A stretch of 64,000 nt of DNA from positions 1 through 64,000 of the forward strand of contig NZ_JANLCN010000004.1 in the NCBI RefSeq assembly GCF_024979255.1, in the 5' to 3' direction. Below, piece after piece: positions 33,581 to 42,509 of this stretch (positions within the stretch are counted from its first letter, which is position 1; the number at the start of each line of letters is the position of its first letter). The position numbers and the translations under genes are program-made. The DNA is from Herbiconiux moechotypicola (GTDB taxonomy: Bacteria > Actinomycetota > Actinomycetes > Actinomycetales > Microbacteriaceae). The notes below the pieces were generated by a model. It was given only the letters and a program-made list of their open reading frames with translations, did no database searches and was not told the DNA's origin.

Positions 33581-34149
33581 TGGTTGGCTCCGTTGAAGTC
33601 GGAGAGGCTGTTGCAGGTGAGCCCGTGAAAGTCTTCTTCGATTGTCGAGGGGCCTTCGCCGGCTCGCACGGGGCCGACCACCGACTCGAGCCACAGATGT
33701 GCATCGGGGAAGTGTGCCTGAACCGCGGGCAGCTCGGGAAACTTGTCGATCTGCTCGAGCGCGGCGTGCTGGCCCTCGATGTCTTGCTTCTCGAATGCAT
33801 CTAGGTACGCGCGTTCCCAGGTGCATAACCAATACGTCGAGGCGATCATCGCCGACATTCCGTCTTCGTTGGCCACATCTTCGTCGGTCATGTTGCCCGG
33901 CGGATCGGTCGGCCATTCGGCACCCGGAGCTAGTGCCTCAGGGAACGTCGATGTGTCTGCCTCCCAAATCCCCGGCATCTCGGTTGGATCGTGAAATGTC
34001 GGGGTGGTCGTCGCCGCCAGAGGGGGCTCGTGTGCGTTCATCGCGGACGCTGCTGCGGCGACTCCGCACGCCGAGGCGAGCCCAGCCACTGCGGTGGCGA
34101 GGAGAAGTGTGCGCCGAATGCTCGGCACTGTCGGCCGTTTGTTGTTCAT
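33577..34149 (-). CDS. Secreted protein B2 of a duplicated cassette
   Basis: The paralogue of B1: 190 residues from the ATG at 34149. The signal region reads LLLATAVAGLASACGVAAAASA. Conserved blocks are TEMPGIWEADTSTFPE, EWPTDPPGNM, YWLCTWERAYLDA, IDKFPELPAV, HFPDAHLWLESVV and AGEGPSTIEED, with conserved cysteines. An insertion of four to five residues (ATTTPT) distinguishes it near residue 45. It is followed by A2 with a 4-bp overlap. Confidence 0.82.
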   Translation of the reverse strand: MNNKRPTVPSIRRTLLLATAVAGLASACGVAAAASAMNAHEPPLAATTTPTFHDPTEMPGIWEADTSTFPEALAPGAEWPTDPPGNMTDEDVANEDGMSAMIASTYWLCTWERAYLDAFEKQDIEGQHAALEQIDKFPELPAVQAHFPDAHLWLESVVGPVRAGEGPSTIEEDFHGLTCNSLSDFNGANQ

Positions 34150-34236
34150 GGCACCGACTGTAGAGAGATCCTCACCTGAAGAAAACACACCGTTGGTTGA
34201 TTGTCTTGTCGGCGAACGTCGCGTTACGTTCGGCGA
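34150..34236. promoter_or_regulatory. Conserved divergent promoter region, copy 2
   Basis: This gap shares GACTGTAG, GAG, ACCTGAAGAAAACACAC and TTGGTTGATTGT with the region of cassette 1 (32541-32627). The two copies match along about 50 bases with few differences, more than expected unless the sequence is needed for control or the duplication is recent. Confidence 0.65.
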
Positions 34237-34872
34237 ATGCGGATCCGACCACTAGCGGGGGCCGGCCTGGTTATCATCGCCTGCGGCCTGTTCCTCGCTG
34301 GCTGCGCAGGCGGGCAAGAAACAAGCCTGCCCACGCCGGGCGCTGCTGCAGACTCTGCGTCAGCTGATCCCGTCACCGACGCAAATCTGGCTTCGCTCCG
34401 AAAGTCGCTGCAGAACGAGTTTCCTCAGGCAGAGGTGCCTGACGTCGAGGTCGTCCGATACATCGCCGAGGATGAGTATGGACAAGTGAGGGCGCAATGT
34501 TTGACCGATGCGGGATTCCCGACCACGGCCGGCGACGACGGTGGCCTCGGGGGTTCGTTCACTCGGGACCGCGCTCAGGAACACGCGCTCGCGAACTACG
34601 TCTGCGCAGCCAAGTTTCCGTTGGACCCCAAGTACCAGGTCCCTCTCACCGCCGATCAGGTCTCCGTCCTATACGACTACTTCGTCGATGCATTGATCCC
34701 ATGTCTCGTGGACCATGGCCACATGATCGGGGAGCCGCCCACGCGGGAAGGGTTCTTCCGTGACTTCGCCGAAGGCCGACAGTGGACTCCGTACCTGGAT
34801 CTCGGTCGAGATGCTGCGCTCAGCGAGCTCGAGAAGGCGTGTCCGTCAGTGCCCGACGACTTGGTCGAGTAG
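34237..34872 (+). CDS. Lipoprotein, 211 residues, divergent partner of cassette 2
   Basis: The signal peptide is followed by lipobox LAGC (FLAGCAGG, Cys23). A Ser/Ala/Pro linker leads to a domain with PDVEVVRYIAEDEYGQVRAQC, an ANYVCAAKFPLDPKY stretch, YDYFVDALIPCLVDHGH and a final KACPSVPDD; the four cysteines may form two disulfides. The pattern resembles small actinobacterial lipoproteins of unknown function. The ATG at 34237 is chosen; the GTG-like upstream frame has no signal. It faces B2/A2 across a conserved promoter region. Confidence 0.82.
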   Translation: MRIRPLAGAGLVIIACGLFLAGCAGGQETSLPTPGAAADSASADPVTDANLASLRKSLQNEFPQAEVPDVEVVRYIAEDEYGQVRAQCLTDAGFPTTAGDDGGLGGSFTRDRAQEHALANYVCAAKFPLDPKYQVPLTADQVSVLYDYFVDALIPCLVDHGHMIGEPPTREGFFRDFAEGRQWTPYLDLGRDAALSELEKACPSVPDDLVE

Positions 34873-34970
34873 ATGCGACGAGCGGTCAGCTGCTCGGGTG
34901 AGTCTGTAGCCCGCCTTGGCGCGCCACACGAGGCGGCTCGCTGCCCGGGTCGTTTGCGCATCAACCCTGC

Positions 34971-35576
34971 TCAGTGAGAGTTCTTCTCGAAGAGCAAGGC
35001 GATCCGGACAGCTTCGACGCGAGAGCCCACACCGAGCTTGCGATAGATACGATGGGTGTGGTGCTTCACGGTGCCTTCGGCGAGGTTGAGGTGGCCGCCG
35101 ATGGTTCTGTTCGAGTAGCCGAGTGCGAGGAGCTTGAAGACATCGCGCTCGCGAGCAGTCAACGGCAGGTGCTCGGATGCTGAATCGCGGGACGACTCCG
35201 AGCGCGGTGGAGCGTCTGGGTTGACCGCTCTGAGGAGATCGTCGAGAGTCGCGCGGGCGGTGAGATGCGCAGTCATCCCCACTGCGACTTCGGAGTCGCG
35301 TGGCTTGTGAACCCGCCACGGACTCAGTGCGAGTATCCGGGCGCTCGGCCATCTCTGTCGCATCGCTCGTGGATCCAGTGCTCCTGGCGGGCTTGCGGCC
35401 GGGTCTGAGATCAGCACCACGACCTGCGGCGGCTGGTGGCCGATCGACTCGTGCTCCTCAACTCCTGCTTCGGAGGGATGAGTCAGCGTGATCCCATACT
35501 GGGTGGAAAGGAGCGCGACGATACCCTCGCGAACCAGCTCCGGACCGCCGACGACGGCGACACGCGTGCCCTGCAT
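34971..35576 (-). CDS. LuxR-family regulator with degenerate receiver
   Basis: A 201-residue protein built like a NarL response regulator. The C-terminal DNA-binding domain is intact (LTARERDVFKLLALGYSNRTI, EGTVKHHTHRIYRKLGV). The N-terminal receiver-like domain lacks the acidic pocket: VDDH is replaced by VVGGP, and the place of the phosphorylated Asp is not acidic (VVVLISDP). It should therefore be controlled without phosphorylation, for example by a ligand or partner. No histidine kinase is nearby. It is divergent from the giant exoprotein gene, with an inverted repeat near that gene's start. Confidence 0.88.
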   Translation of the reverse strand: MQGTRVAVVGGPELVREGIVALLSTQYGITLTHPSEAGVEEHESIGHQPPQVVVLISDPAASPPGALDPRAMRQRWPSARILALSPWRVHKPRDSEVAVGMTAHLTARATLDDLLRAVNPDAPPRSESSRDSASEHLPLTARERDVFKLLALGYSNRTIGGHLNLAEGTVKHHTHRIYRKLGVGSRVEAVRIALLFEKNSH

Positions 35577-35688
35577 GAGTCCCGCCTTCCCGCTCGTGTC
35601 ATCCCGAGCGCTTCAGAGTAGTCAAAGAAATGAGGGATGCTTGCTGAATTCCACACCCAACCTTCGTTCACTCGACTCGCCTGACGAT

Positions 35689-35706
35689 CGCTCACTATCG
35701 TGAGCG
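35689..35706. promoter_or_regulatory. Inverted repeat just before the exoprotein start codon
   Basis: CGCTCAC at 35689-35695 and GTGAGCG at 35700-35706 pair across a 4-base spacer, ending two bases before the GTG start. It could bind a dimeric regulator or form a hairpin that hides the start. No Shine-Dalgarno is visible apart from it. Confidence 0.55.
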
Positions 35707-35707
35707 C

Positions 35708-38700
35708 GTGATCAGAACTCGACCCTGCGCTCGCTGGCTGACGGCGTCGCTGCTGGCGACCACGCTTTTCCTCACCGCCGTCGTGGGTGACCAAACCGCG
35801 TTCGCTGAGGTGCCCGACAGCCCTCGCGTCGACGAGCAGCCGGTCGAGGGCGAGCAGCGGGGAGACCTTCCTGCCGATGGTTCAGGGAGCGTTGCCGAAG
35901 GGGATCGCGACCGCTTGCTCGGGTCTGAGTGGGCGGAGAGCGAAGACATCGCCTGGGCTCTCGCAGGCGATAGATCCGGGATGCACGTGCTTCGAGCGGC
36001 AGCTCGTGAGGGATATGCCTGGTCGCAGGTGGCCTCGCTCACGGCGGTCGGCATCGAGACCGACAGGTGGATCGGAAACGGCTGCCTCGCACCCGACGGG
36101 CGAACCCTTGCCGTGGTCTACGGGGCTCGCACCTTCACCAATGACGACCAGACCATGAATCGTGGTGGGTTCGGAGCGCTGATCGACATCGTCGACGGAA
36201 CGGTCACTGACCTCGGCCGGGGCTACAGCATGTCGTACTTCAACCCGGGCTGCGGCGTCGGCGATGAGGTCGCCTTCAGTGCCTTCGCCGACGACTTCGC
36301 CCGTACGCGGGTCGACGTCGTCGATATCCGATCACGCGAGATCGGGTGGCAGGTCGAGGCAGCGGGACAGATCACCTCGGCCACGATGTCGGCCGAGGGG
36401 CTCGTCGGCTCCGGCGCGCACGGCGTGGTTTCGGTGGGTCGCGACGGAGCGACGACCCCACTCATCGAGACATCGAGCGTTCCGTACGACATTCGCGCAG
36501 GACGCGACGGCAGCTTGACGTTCCTCACGCAGACGGACGGTGTTGCATATGTGAACTACGCGAGCGACCCGCTCAGCGGTACCGATCTCGTCGTGCTTGC
36601 CACGGGCCCTGCCGATGAGGTGACCTCGACCCAGGCCGCGACAGGAGATGTCTTCGTGACCGGTGCGCAGGTCGATTCACTCGTCACTGATATGCCTGAC
36701 GACCTGCGGATGATCGACGCTGCATGGCGGTCGACGGCGAGTTCGCGAGGTGAGTTGGTGGTCTCGCCGGTCAAGGTGAGTGATGTTCCGGCCTCCGATC
36801 CCACGACGACCCAGTCGATCGAGCTGGACGCAGTCTCCACGACGACCGCGGCGCGGGTCGGGTTCTCCGCCAGCGCTGTGGCGTTCGACGCGGATTCTAC
36901 GACGACCAGTGAATCTGTGCTCACCGGCGGACGTGGTGCCGGCTCGGCCACCGAACAGATCGAAAGCGAGCGCGTGTGCGCGGTGCCGCGCAACGACCCG
37001 GGCAGTCAAGCCCTGCAGCCCAAGCCACGCCAGGTCGAGTGGGCGGTGGATCGAGCAGTCAAGGGAACGCTGACCGTCTCGCGCCCGGCCGGCTGGAAAA
37101 ACCTCGGCATGCCTGCCTACACCCCGCAATCGCTCTTCCCGAAGCCGGCGTTGAACGGCGGCGGCACGATTCCGGCCCAGGTGCTCTTGGGTGTGCTCGC
37201 TCAGGAATCGAATCTCTGGCAGGCCTCGACTTATACGACCCCCGGAGTCACCGGTAATCCCCTGATCGGGAATTTCTACGGGAACGACCGATCAGCGAGT
37301 GAGGACGACTTCTGGGACATCGACTTCTCGAAATCCGACTGCGGTTACGGAGTTGGGCAGATTACCGACGGGATGCGGATGGCCGGTCGTGAGGGTGGGG
37401 CGCCCACCGCATTGCCTGTCGCCCAGCAGAGAGCGATCGCACTCGACTACGCGGCGAATGTCGCGAAGTCCGTTCAGATGCTCAGCGAGAAGTGGAACAC
37501 GACGCGAGCCGCAGGTCTGACGATCAACAATGGCGACTCGCGCTACCTCGAGAATTGGTTCTTCGCAGTGTGGGCGTACAACACAGGGTTCTACCCCGAC
37601 AAGAAGGACGGGTCGCCCTGGGGTGTCGGCTGGCTCAACAACCCGGCCAACCCCGCGTGGGATCCCGCGCGTGGCCCCTTCCTGGATCGGAGTCCAGGCG
37701 ATGCTGCGACTCCCCAGCACTGGCCTTATCCCGAGAAGGTGATGGGTTTCGCGGCACACCCGATCGATCTCTTCGAAGACGAAGACACAGCCGTCCAGGC
37801 CTTCCGTCCCGCCTACTGGCTCGCCTCCGACGGGCGTGACGGCGAGCTCAACCGTGCCACCGTGAAGCCGCCCATCAATACGTTCTGCAAGGCCTCGAAT
37901 TCGTGCGCTCCTGGCACCAAACAACAACCGTCCGACCCCGCCGAGAAGCCCGGTCCCTGCCTGCACAAGGATGGCGCCGGTGCCTACGACCTGAAGTGCT
38001 GGTACCACGGCAACGCCACCTGGAAGGGTGACTGTGACAGCCAATGCGGCCGCGAGTTCATCCGCTTCGACCCGCCGAGTTCCTACCCCAACGAAGAGCC
38101 CGACGCCACGAGCTTCCCGCCGAACTGCACCCCCGCGGGCCTTCCCCCTGGAACTCTCGTGATCGACGACATCCCGAACGGCACCAGGTCTTCCCGGCCC
38201 TCGGTGTGCGGTTCACCAGTCGCCTCGAATGGCTCGTTCTCTTTCGCCTTCGGCGCCGACGCGGACGGTCGCTACCCGTCCAAAATGGACCTCCACCAAC
38301 TCGGCGCCGGCTTCAACAGCCACTTCTACTTCGCCCACACCCGCACTCCTGGCAGCAAACCTGACACCTACCACGGCGGAAGCTTGAACGTCACTGGCAC
38401 CTGGACGCTCGGAAGACCGCTATCCCAATGGGCGCGAGTCCTGGTTCACCTGCCAGATCATGGTGCGTGGACGCAGCAGGCCGTGTACAAGGTCAACCTT
38501 GGCGACGGCACGATAAAACAGCGGGCGCTGCTGCAACGTCAAGGAGCGAACACCTGGGTGAGTATCGGCGCCTTCAACTTCTCCGGGACTCCTAGTGTCT
38601 CGCTGACGAATGTGACGCAAGACGGGATCGGGATCGATGACATCGCCTGGGACGCCGTCGCAATTCAACCACTCACCACCAAACCCTCCGACTTCGTCGT

Positions 38701-40546
38701 GGCCATGGGCGACTCCTTCTCGTCTGGTGAAGGCGCGTCATCCTTCGATGGAGCTGACTACTCCCGTGAGTCGGACAGCTTCGGGGCCGACCCTCAGCTT
38801 CGCAACGCGTGTCATCGCTCCTCGCAGGCTTGGTCGCGCAAAGCGGCAATAGGCTCCAGTAGCACTCCGACCGGGGCGCGTGCAGATCGCTTCGACCCGA
38901 CGCTCGACTATCACCTCATCGCCTGCTCTGCCGCACAATCGGAGAACATCTTGCCGGCACTCGGAGCGCAGAACGCGGTCAATGACAAGAATGAAGGGCA
39001 GTACCACGAACTCTCGCAGATTGATCGTGGCTATCTAGACGAGAACACCACCCTCGTCACCCTCTCTATCGGCGGCAATGACGCAGGCTTCGCTGATGTC
39101 ATCCAGCAATGTGTGCTCAGATTCCCGTCCCCGTTGGACTGCAAGGCGAGCGTACTCGAGGGCGAGACCGTGTCCGCGGAACAGACCCTCATCCGACGGA
39201 CGACTACAGAGATTCCAATTTCGGTTGCGACGGTGTTGAAGCAGATCCAAACGAGAGCGCCGAACGCCACGATTGTCCTGATGGGATACCCGGCGCTGTT
39301 CGAAACCGGCGGGGACTGTGTCCTGGTGAAAGACTCCGATCGGCCGTGGCTCAACCGCGTCGGGAAAGATCTCAACTCGGCGCTCCTCGCCGCAAGGAAC
39401 GCGGCCAACACTACCGATCATCCAGTCATCTTCGCCGACCCGACAACAGTGTTCTCAGGGACAAACCTCTGCACCCCAGCCGGGGTGTCCAGCAACACCG
39501 GGCTCGTATTCACGTTCACGCCTGGGGATCGCCCGCTCTTCACCAGTGGGGGAAAGCCAGTGTCTCAACAGTCTTTTCATCCGAACGTGCTCGGCACTGG
39601 GATGTATGCGCGGGTACTGATGGAATCGATCGGGAAGGGCAACTTCGTCTTCGCTCGGATCGCCGACGGTGATCGATACAGCACGAGCGCAGCTGTCTCT
39701 AAGTCTGCATTTCCCGACAGTGGCGCCGGGGCGAAAACAGTGTGGATAGCGAGTGGGGAGAACTTCCCCGATGCGCTGAGTGCGGGGCCGGCAGCTGCAA
39801 AGCAAGAGGCGCCTCTTCTACTGACCGCGAGCGGATCACTTCCCGACGTCGTGAAGGCAGAACTGCAGCGTCTTCATCCGTCCAAGATCGTGTTGGTCGG
39901 GGGAACCACCTCAGTGTCCGACGTTGTTCGAACTCAACTCGAGAACATTGCTCCGACTCAGCGTCTCAGCGGTGTCGACCGCTACGCCGCCAGTCGCGCC
40001 ATCGCGGACTACGCCTTTGGACTGGGTGCGACAAGAGCCTACGTAGCGACCGGGGCCGATTTCCCGGATGCCATATCGGCCGGAGCGGCGGCAGCGGCCA
40101 CGAAGTCGCCTCTGATCCTTGTCAACGGCAAGGAGAGCTCGTTGGATGAGGTGACTAGGCAATCGCTGGCGGCATTGAAGGTGTCGAACGTCACGGTGGT
40201 GGGTGGTCCCACCTCGGTGTCGCCGGGGTTGGAGCTGTCACTTTCGCGCTCCTGGAAGGTCCAACGTGTCTCGGGGACCGACCGCTATGCGGCGTCGTTC
40301 GCGGCAAACGCACGTCTCTATGATTCGGCGAGCACTGTTTTTCTGGCGGCAGGTGCTGGCTTCCCCGACGCGCTGGCAGGCGCAGCGCTGGCAGCACGAC
40401 ACAAGGCGCCACTCTTCCTTGTGCCGTCGAGCTGTATTCCGCGTGCGGTACTAGAGCGCGTTCGGGAAGTTAGGGCAACGAGAGTCACTGTGATCGGTGG
40501 AGCAAACAGTGTCTCTGATGCGGCGACGATTCCGACGGTCTGCTGA
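35708..40546 (+). CDS. Giant secreted cell-wall-binding protein: transglycosylase-like, golvesin-like, SGNH hydrolase
   Basis: A 1612-residue exported protein. After the signal peptide (to about residue 35) come: a beta-propeller-like region (about 60-430); a lytic-transglycosylase-like domain (about 475-660) with PAQVLLGVLAQESNLWQAS, CGYGVGQITDG and WAYNTGFYP; a Cys-rich linker; a golvesin-C-terminal-like beta domain (about 840-990, HFYFAHTR, WARVLVHLPDHGAWTQQAVY); an SGNH/GDSL hydrolase (about 995-1315) with GDSFSSGEGA (Ser1003), TLSIGGNDAGF and late FHPN; and three cell wall binding repeat 2 units (about 1318-1612: DRYSTSAAVSK, DRYAASRAI, DRYAASFAAN, each with VGG or IGG). It should bind and remodel the cell wall or an outer polymer. 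The start is GTG at 35708. Confidence 0.88.
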   Translation: MIRTRPCARWLTASLLATTLFLTAVVGDQTAFAEVPDSPRVDEQPVEGEQRGDLPADGSGSVAEGDRDRLLGSEWAESEDIAWALAGDRSGMHVLRAAAREGYAWSQVASLTAVGIETDRWIGNGCLAPDGRTLAVVYGARTFTNDDQTMNRGGFGALIDIVDGTVTDLGRGYSMSYFNPGCGVGDEVAFSAFADDFARTRVDVVDIRSREIGWQVEAAGQITSATMSAEGLVGSGAHGVVSVGRDGATTPLIETSSVPYDIRAGRDGSLTFLTQTDGVAYVNYASDPLSGTDLVVLATGPADEVTSTQAATGDVFVTGAQVDSLVTDMPDDLRMIDAAWRSTASSRGELVVSPVKVSDVPASDPTTTQSIELDAVSTTTAARVGFSASAVAFDADSTTTSESVLTGGRGAGSATEQIESERVCAVPRNDPGSQALQPKPRQVEWAVDRAVKGTLTVSRPAGWKNLGMPAYTPQSLFPKPALNGGGTIPAQVLLGVLAQESNLWQASTYTTPGVTGNPLIGNFYGNDRSASEDDFWDIDFSKSDCGYGVGQITDGMRMAGREGGAPTALPVAQQRAIALDYAANVAKSVQMLSEKWNTTRAAGLTINNGDSRYLENWFFAVWAYNTGFYPDKKDGSPWGVGWLNNPANPAWDPARGPFLDRSPGDAATPQHWPYPEKVMGFAAHPIDLFEDEDTAVQAFRPAYWLASDGRDGELNRATVKPPINTFCKASNSCAPGTKQQPSDPAEKPGPCLHKDGAGAYDLKCWYHGNATWKGDCDSQCGREFIRFDPPSSYPNEEPDATSFPPNCTPAGLPPGTLVIDDIPNGTRSSRPSVCGSPVASNGSFSFAFGADADGRYPSKMDLHQLGAGFNSHFYFAHTRTPGSKPDTYHGGSLNVTGTWTLGRPLSQWARVLVHLPDHGAWTQQAVYKVNLGDGTIKQRALLQRQGANTWVSIGAFNFSGTPSVSLTNVTQDGIGIDDIAWDAVAIQPLTTKPSDFVVAMGDSFSSGEGASSFDGADYSRESDSFGADPQLRNACHRSSQAWSRKAAIGSSSTPTGARADRFDPTLDYHLIACSAAQSENILPALGAQNAVNDKNEGQYHELSQIDRGYLDENTTLVTLSIGGNDAGFADVIQQCVLRFPSPLDCKASVLEGETVSAEQTLIRRTTTEIPISVATVLKQIQTRAPNATIVLMGYPALFETGGDCVLVKDSDRPWLNRVGKDLNSALLAARNAANTTDHPVIFADPTTVFSGTNLCTPAGVSSNTGLVFTFTPGDRPLFTSGGKPVSQQSFHPNVLGTGMYARVLMESIGKGNFVFARIADGDRYSTSAAVSKSAFPDSGAGAKTVWIASGENFPDALSAGPAAAKQEAPLLLTASGSLPDVVKAELQRLHPSKIVLVGGTTSVSDVVRTQLENIAPTQRLSGVDRYAASRAIADYAFGLGATRAYVATGADFPDAISAGAAAAATKSPLILVNGKESSLDEVTRQSLAALKVSNVTVVGGPTSVSPGLELSLSRSWKVQRVSGTDRYAASFAANARLYDSASTVFLAAGAGFPDALAGAALAARHKAPLFLVPSSCIPRAVLERVREVRATRVTVIGGANSVSDAATIPTVC

Positions 40547-40551
40547 ACAGC

Positions 40552-41091
40552 ATGAGCGTTGGTTCGCGTATCCAGGGGTGCTTCATCTTCGTCGTGGGGT
40601 CGATCGGCGCGCTTGTCGCGCTGGTGCTGCTGATCTGGACGCTGCTGCCGCTGATGACGTTCTTGCCATCGGCGGAGGAGCAGGAGGCGGCGGAGCAGGT
40701 GCGGAACGCAGTGCGTAACGGTGCCGAGGTGTTCGGGGAGCTGGCAGAGGAGTCGTCGGAGGGCGAGCTCGCCAAGTCGCTGGCGCGAGGTGAGACGGGA
40801 TTCACGACGACACTGGTGGGTAAGTCGATCGCAGAAGTCGATGCCATGTCGTTCCCCTCGGGGGATGTCGAGGTCTACGACATAGATGCCGACATGCTCA
40901 CCATCACCGTGATCGGACTCGGGTACGCGTCGGGAGCGGGTTGGATAAGCAGCAGCGCGTCCGCCTACGGCTGCGCGGAGTTAACGGCGAAGCCGGGAAG
41001 CAACGAGGTAGACGTGAGGAACGTCGAGTGCGAAGAACCCGTGCTGACGGGGATCGGGTCGCACTGGGGGAGCGCGGTGAGCGCCACGTGA
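40552..41091 (+). CDS. Membrane-anchored unknown protein, 179 residues
   Basis: One long hydrophobic stretch (residues about 9-38, FIFVVGSIGALVALVLLIW and onward) followed by a helical acidic segment and a beta-rich extracytoplasmic domain (FTTTLVGKSIAEVDAMSFPS, MLTITVIGLGYASGAGW) with two cysteines near the end. It begins five bases after the exoprotein stop, so both are probably co-transcribed, and it may anchor or assist that protein. No family recognised. Confidence 0.75.
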   Translation: MSVGSRIQGCFIFVVGSIGALVALVLLIWTLLPLMTFLPSAEEQEAAEQVRNAVRNGAEVFGELAEESSEGELAKSLARGETGFTTTLVGKSIAEVDAMSFPSGDVEVYDIDADMLTITVIGLGYASGAGWISSSASAYGCAELTAKPGSNEVDVRNVECEEPVLTGIGSHWGSAVSAT

Positions 41092-41214
41092 ACAATTGAG
41101 GCGCAACCCGCATCCGCCGCACCAGCCCGACTCCCACCCGGCGGCCCGTCACCGCTTCTGACGGTACGATTGTGAAAGAAGTCACCTCTCGTGGCTCACG
41201 AGGGGGATGAATTC

Positions 41215-41391
41215 ATGAAGGCTTTCGCGTGCGGAGACGTCGTGCCGGGCTGCGCCGCCAGTTGGACGGCGACGAGCGATGACGACCTGCTGGTGCTGGT
41301 GGGCGCCCACGCCCACGCCGCCCACGGCATCGAGGAGGTCACTCCCGAGCTCGTCGACAGCGTGACCCGACACATCGTGGCGCTCTCCTGA
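41215..41391 (+). CDS. DUF1059 small protein, 58 residues
   Basis: A short DUF1059-type protein: MKAFACGDVVPGCAASW at the start with the two typical cysteines, a hydrophobic core (LLVLVGAHAHAAHG) and the ending VTPELVDSVTRHI. The ATG at 41215 follows AGGGGGAT. The family has no settled function; it is common in actinobacteria and sometimes fused or adjacent to other domains. Its stop TGA overlaps a CTG that is the only possible start for the next EAL gene. Confidence 0.85.
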   Translation: MKAFACGDVVPGCAASWTATSDDDLLVLVGAHAHAAHGIEEVTPELVDSVTRHIVALS

Positions 41392-42509
41392 CGCAGCCCG
41401 CCGACTGGCCGGCGCTGCTCGACGCGCTGGCCGGCGGAGTCGGCGTCGAGATCGCCTATCAGCCGATCGTCGACACGGCGCGCGGGGTGGTCGCCGGGTA
41501 TGAGGCGCTGGCGCGGTTCCGTGACGGCGACCTCGAACGGCTCCCCACCTCGGAGGTGTTCGGCCGGGCGCGCGAGCTGGGCCGGGCCGCCGCACTCGAA
41601 GCGGCCTGCCTGCGGGCGGGGCTCGGCGATCGAGACGGGCTACCGTCCAACTGCTTCCTCACCGTCAACGTCTCTCCCGGGTTGCTGCCCGAGCCGGAGA
41701 TCCGCGCGGTGTGGGACGATCATCCCGATCTGCGCGGGGTGATCGTCGAACTCACCGAGCGCAGCCGCATCGACTCCTACACCGGGCTCGAACCCCAGCT
41801 CGATCGGCTGCGGGGCACGGGGGCGCTGATCGCCGTCGACGACGCGGGGGCCGGATACGCGGGGCTGACCAGGATGCTCGCGCTGCGGCCCGCGCTCATC
41901 AAGCTCGACCGCGAACTGGTGAGCGGCATCGACCGCGACGAGGCGAAGCGGGCGCTCGCCGAGATGATCGGCGGCTTCGCGGCGCGCATCGACTCGTGGC
42001 TTCTCGCCGAGGGGGTGGAGACCGAGGCGGAGTACGCCACGATCGCCTCGCTCGGCATCCCGCTCGCGCAGGGGTACGGCATCGCGCGGCCCGGTCCGGC
42101 GTGGCCGGAGCTCGCGCGGGCGCTGCCCGTGATGCCGGCACCCGCGGGGGCGTCGTCGCTCGCCCGGCACGTGGGAGAGGGTGTACCGGCCGCGCGATCG
42201 GTGGCGGAGGCCGCCCAGGTGCTCGGCGCGCATCCCGAGACCCGCACGGTGGTGCTGGTCGACGAGTTCGACCGGCCCACCTCGGTGGTGGACAGCGAGA
42301 GCGCCGCCCTGGGGGTCGTGTCGACCGGTTTGCGGATGAACCTCGACACCCCGGTGCGTGAAGCGCTCCTCCGCGCGGTCACCCGCGACAGCGCGGAACG
42401 GTACGACCCGGTGATGCTCACCGACAGCGCCGGGCGCTACGCCGGGATCGCCCGCATGGAACGCCTCATCACGGCGGCCCTCGGCGGGTGGCAGACTACC
42501 GGTCTATGA
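41388..42509 (+). CDS. EAL-domain cyclic-di-GMP phosphodiesterase (likely CTG start)
   Basis: The protein has a complete EAL domain: IAYQPIVDTARGVVAGYEALARF, NVSPGLL, IVELTE, VDDAGAGYAGL, IKLDRELV, AEGVET and QGYGIARP, so it should hydrolyse c-di-GMP. A CBS-like region follows (residues about 250-370). There is no ATG, GTG or TTG between the in-frame stop at 41280 and the GTG at 41487, and that GTG would cut off the first conserved strand and the YQPI motif. The CTG at 41388 overlaps the DUF1059 stop (CTGA) and is the only start that keeps the domain whole, unless a frameshift fuses both proteins. The stop overlaps pdxY by four bases. Confidence 0.8.
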   Translation: MTQPADWPALLDALAGGVGVEIAYQPIVDTARGVVAGYEALARFRDGDLERLPTSEVFGRARELGRAAALEAACLRAGLGDRDGLPSNCFLTVNVSPGLLPEPEIRAVWDDHPDLRGVIVELTERSRIDSYTGLEPQLDRLRGTGALIAVDDAGAGYAGLTRMLALRPALIKLDRELVSGIDRDEAKRALAEMIGGFAARIDSWLLAEGVETEAEYATIASLGIPLAQGYGIARPGPAWPELARALPVMPAPAGASSLARHVGEGVPAARSVAEAAQVLGAHPETRTVVLVDEFDRPTSVVDSESAALGVVSTGLRMNLDTPVREALLRAVTRDSAERYDPVMLTDSAGRYAGIARMERLITAALGGWQTTGL

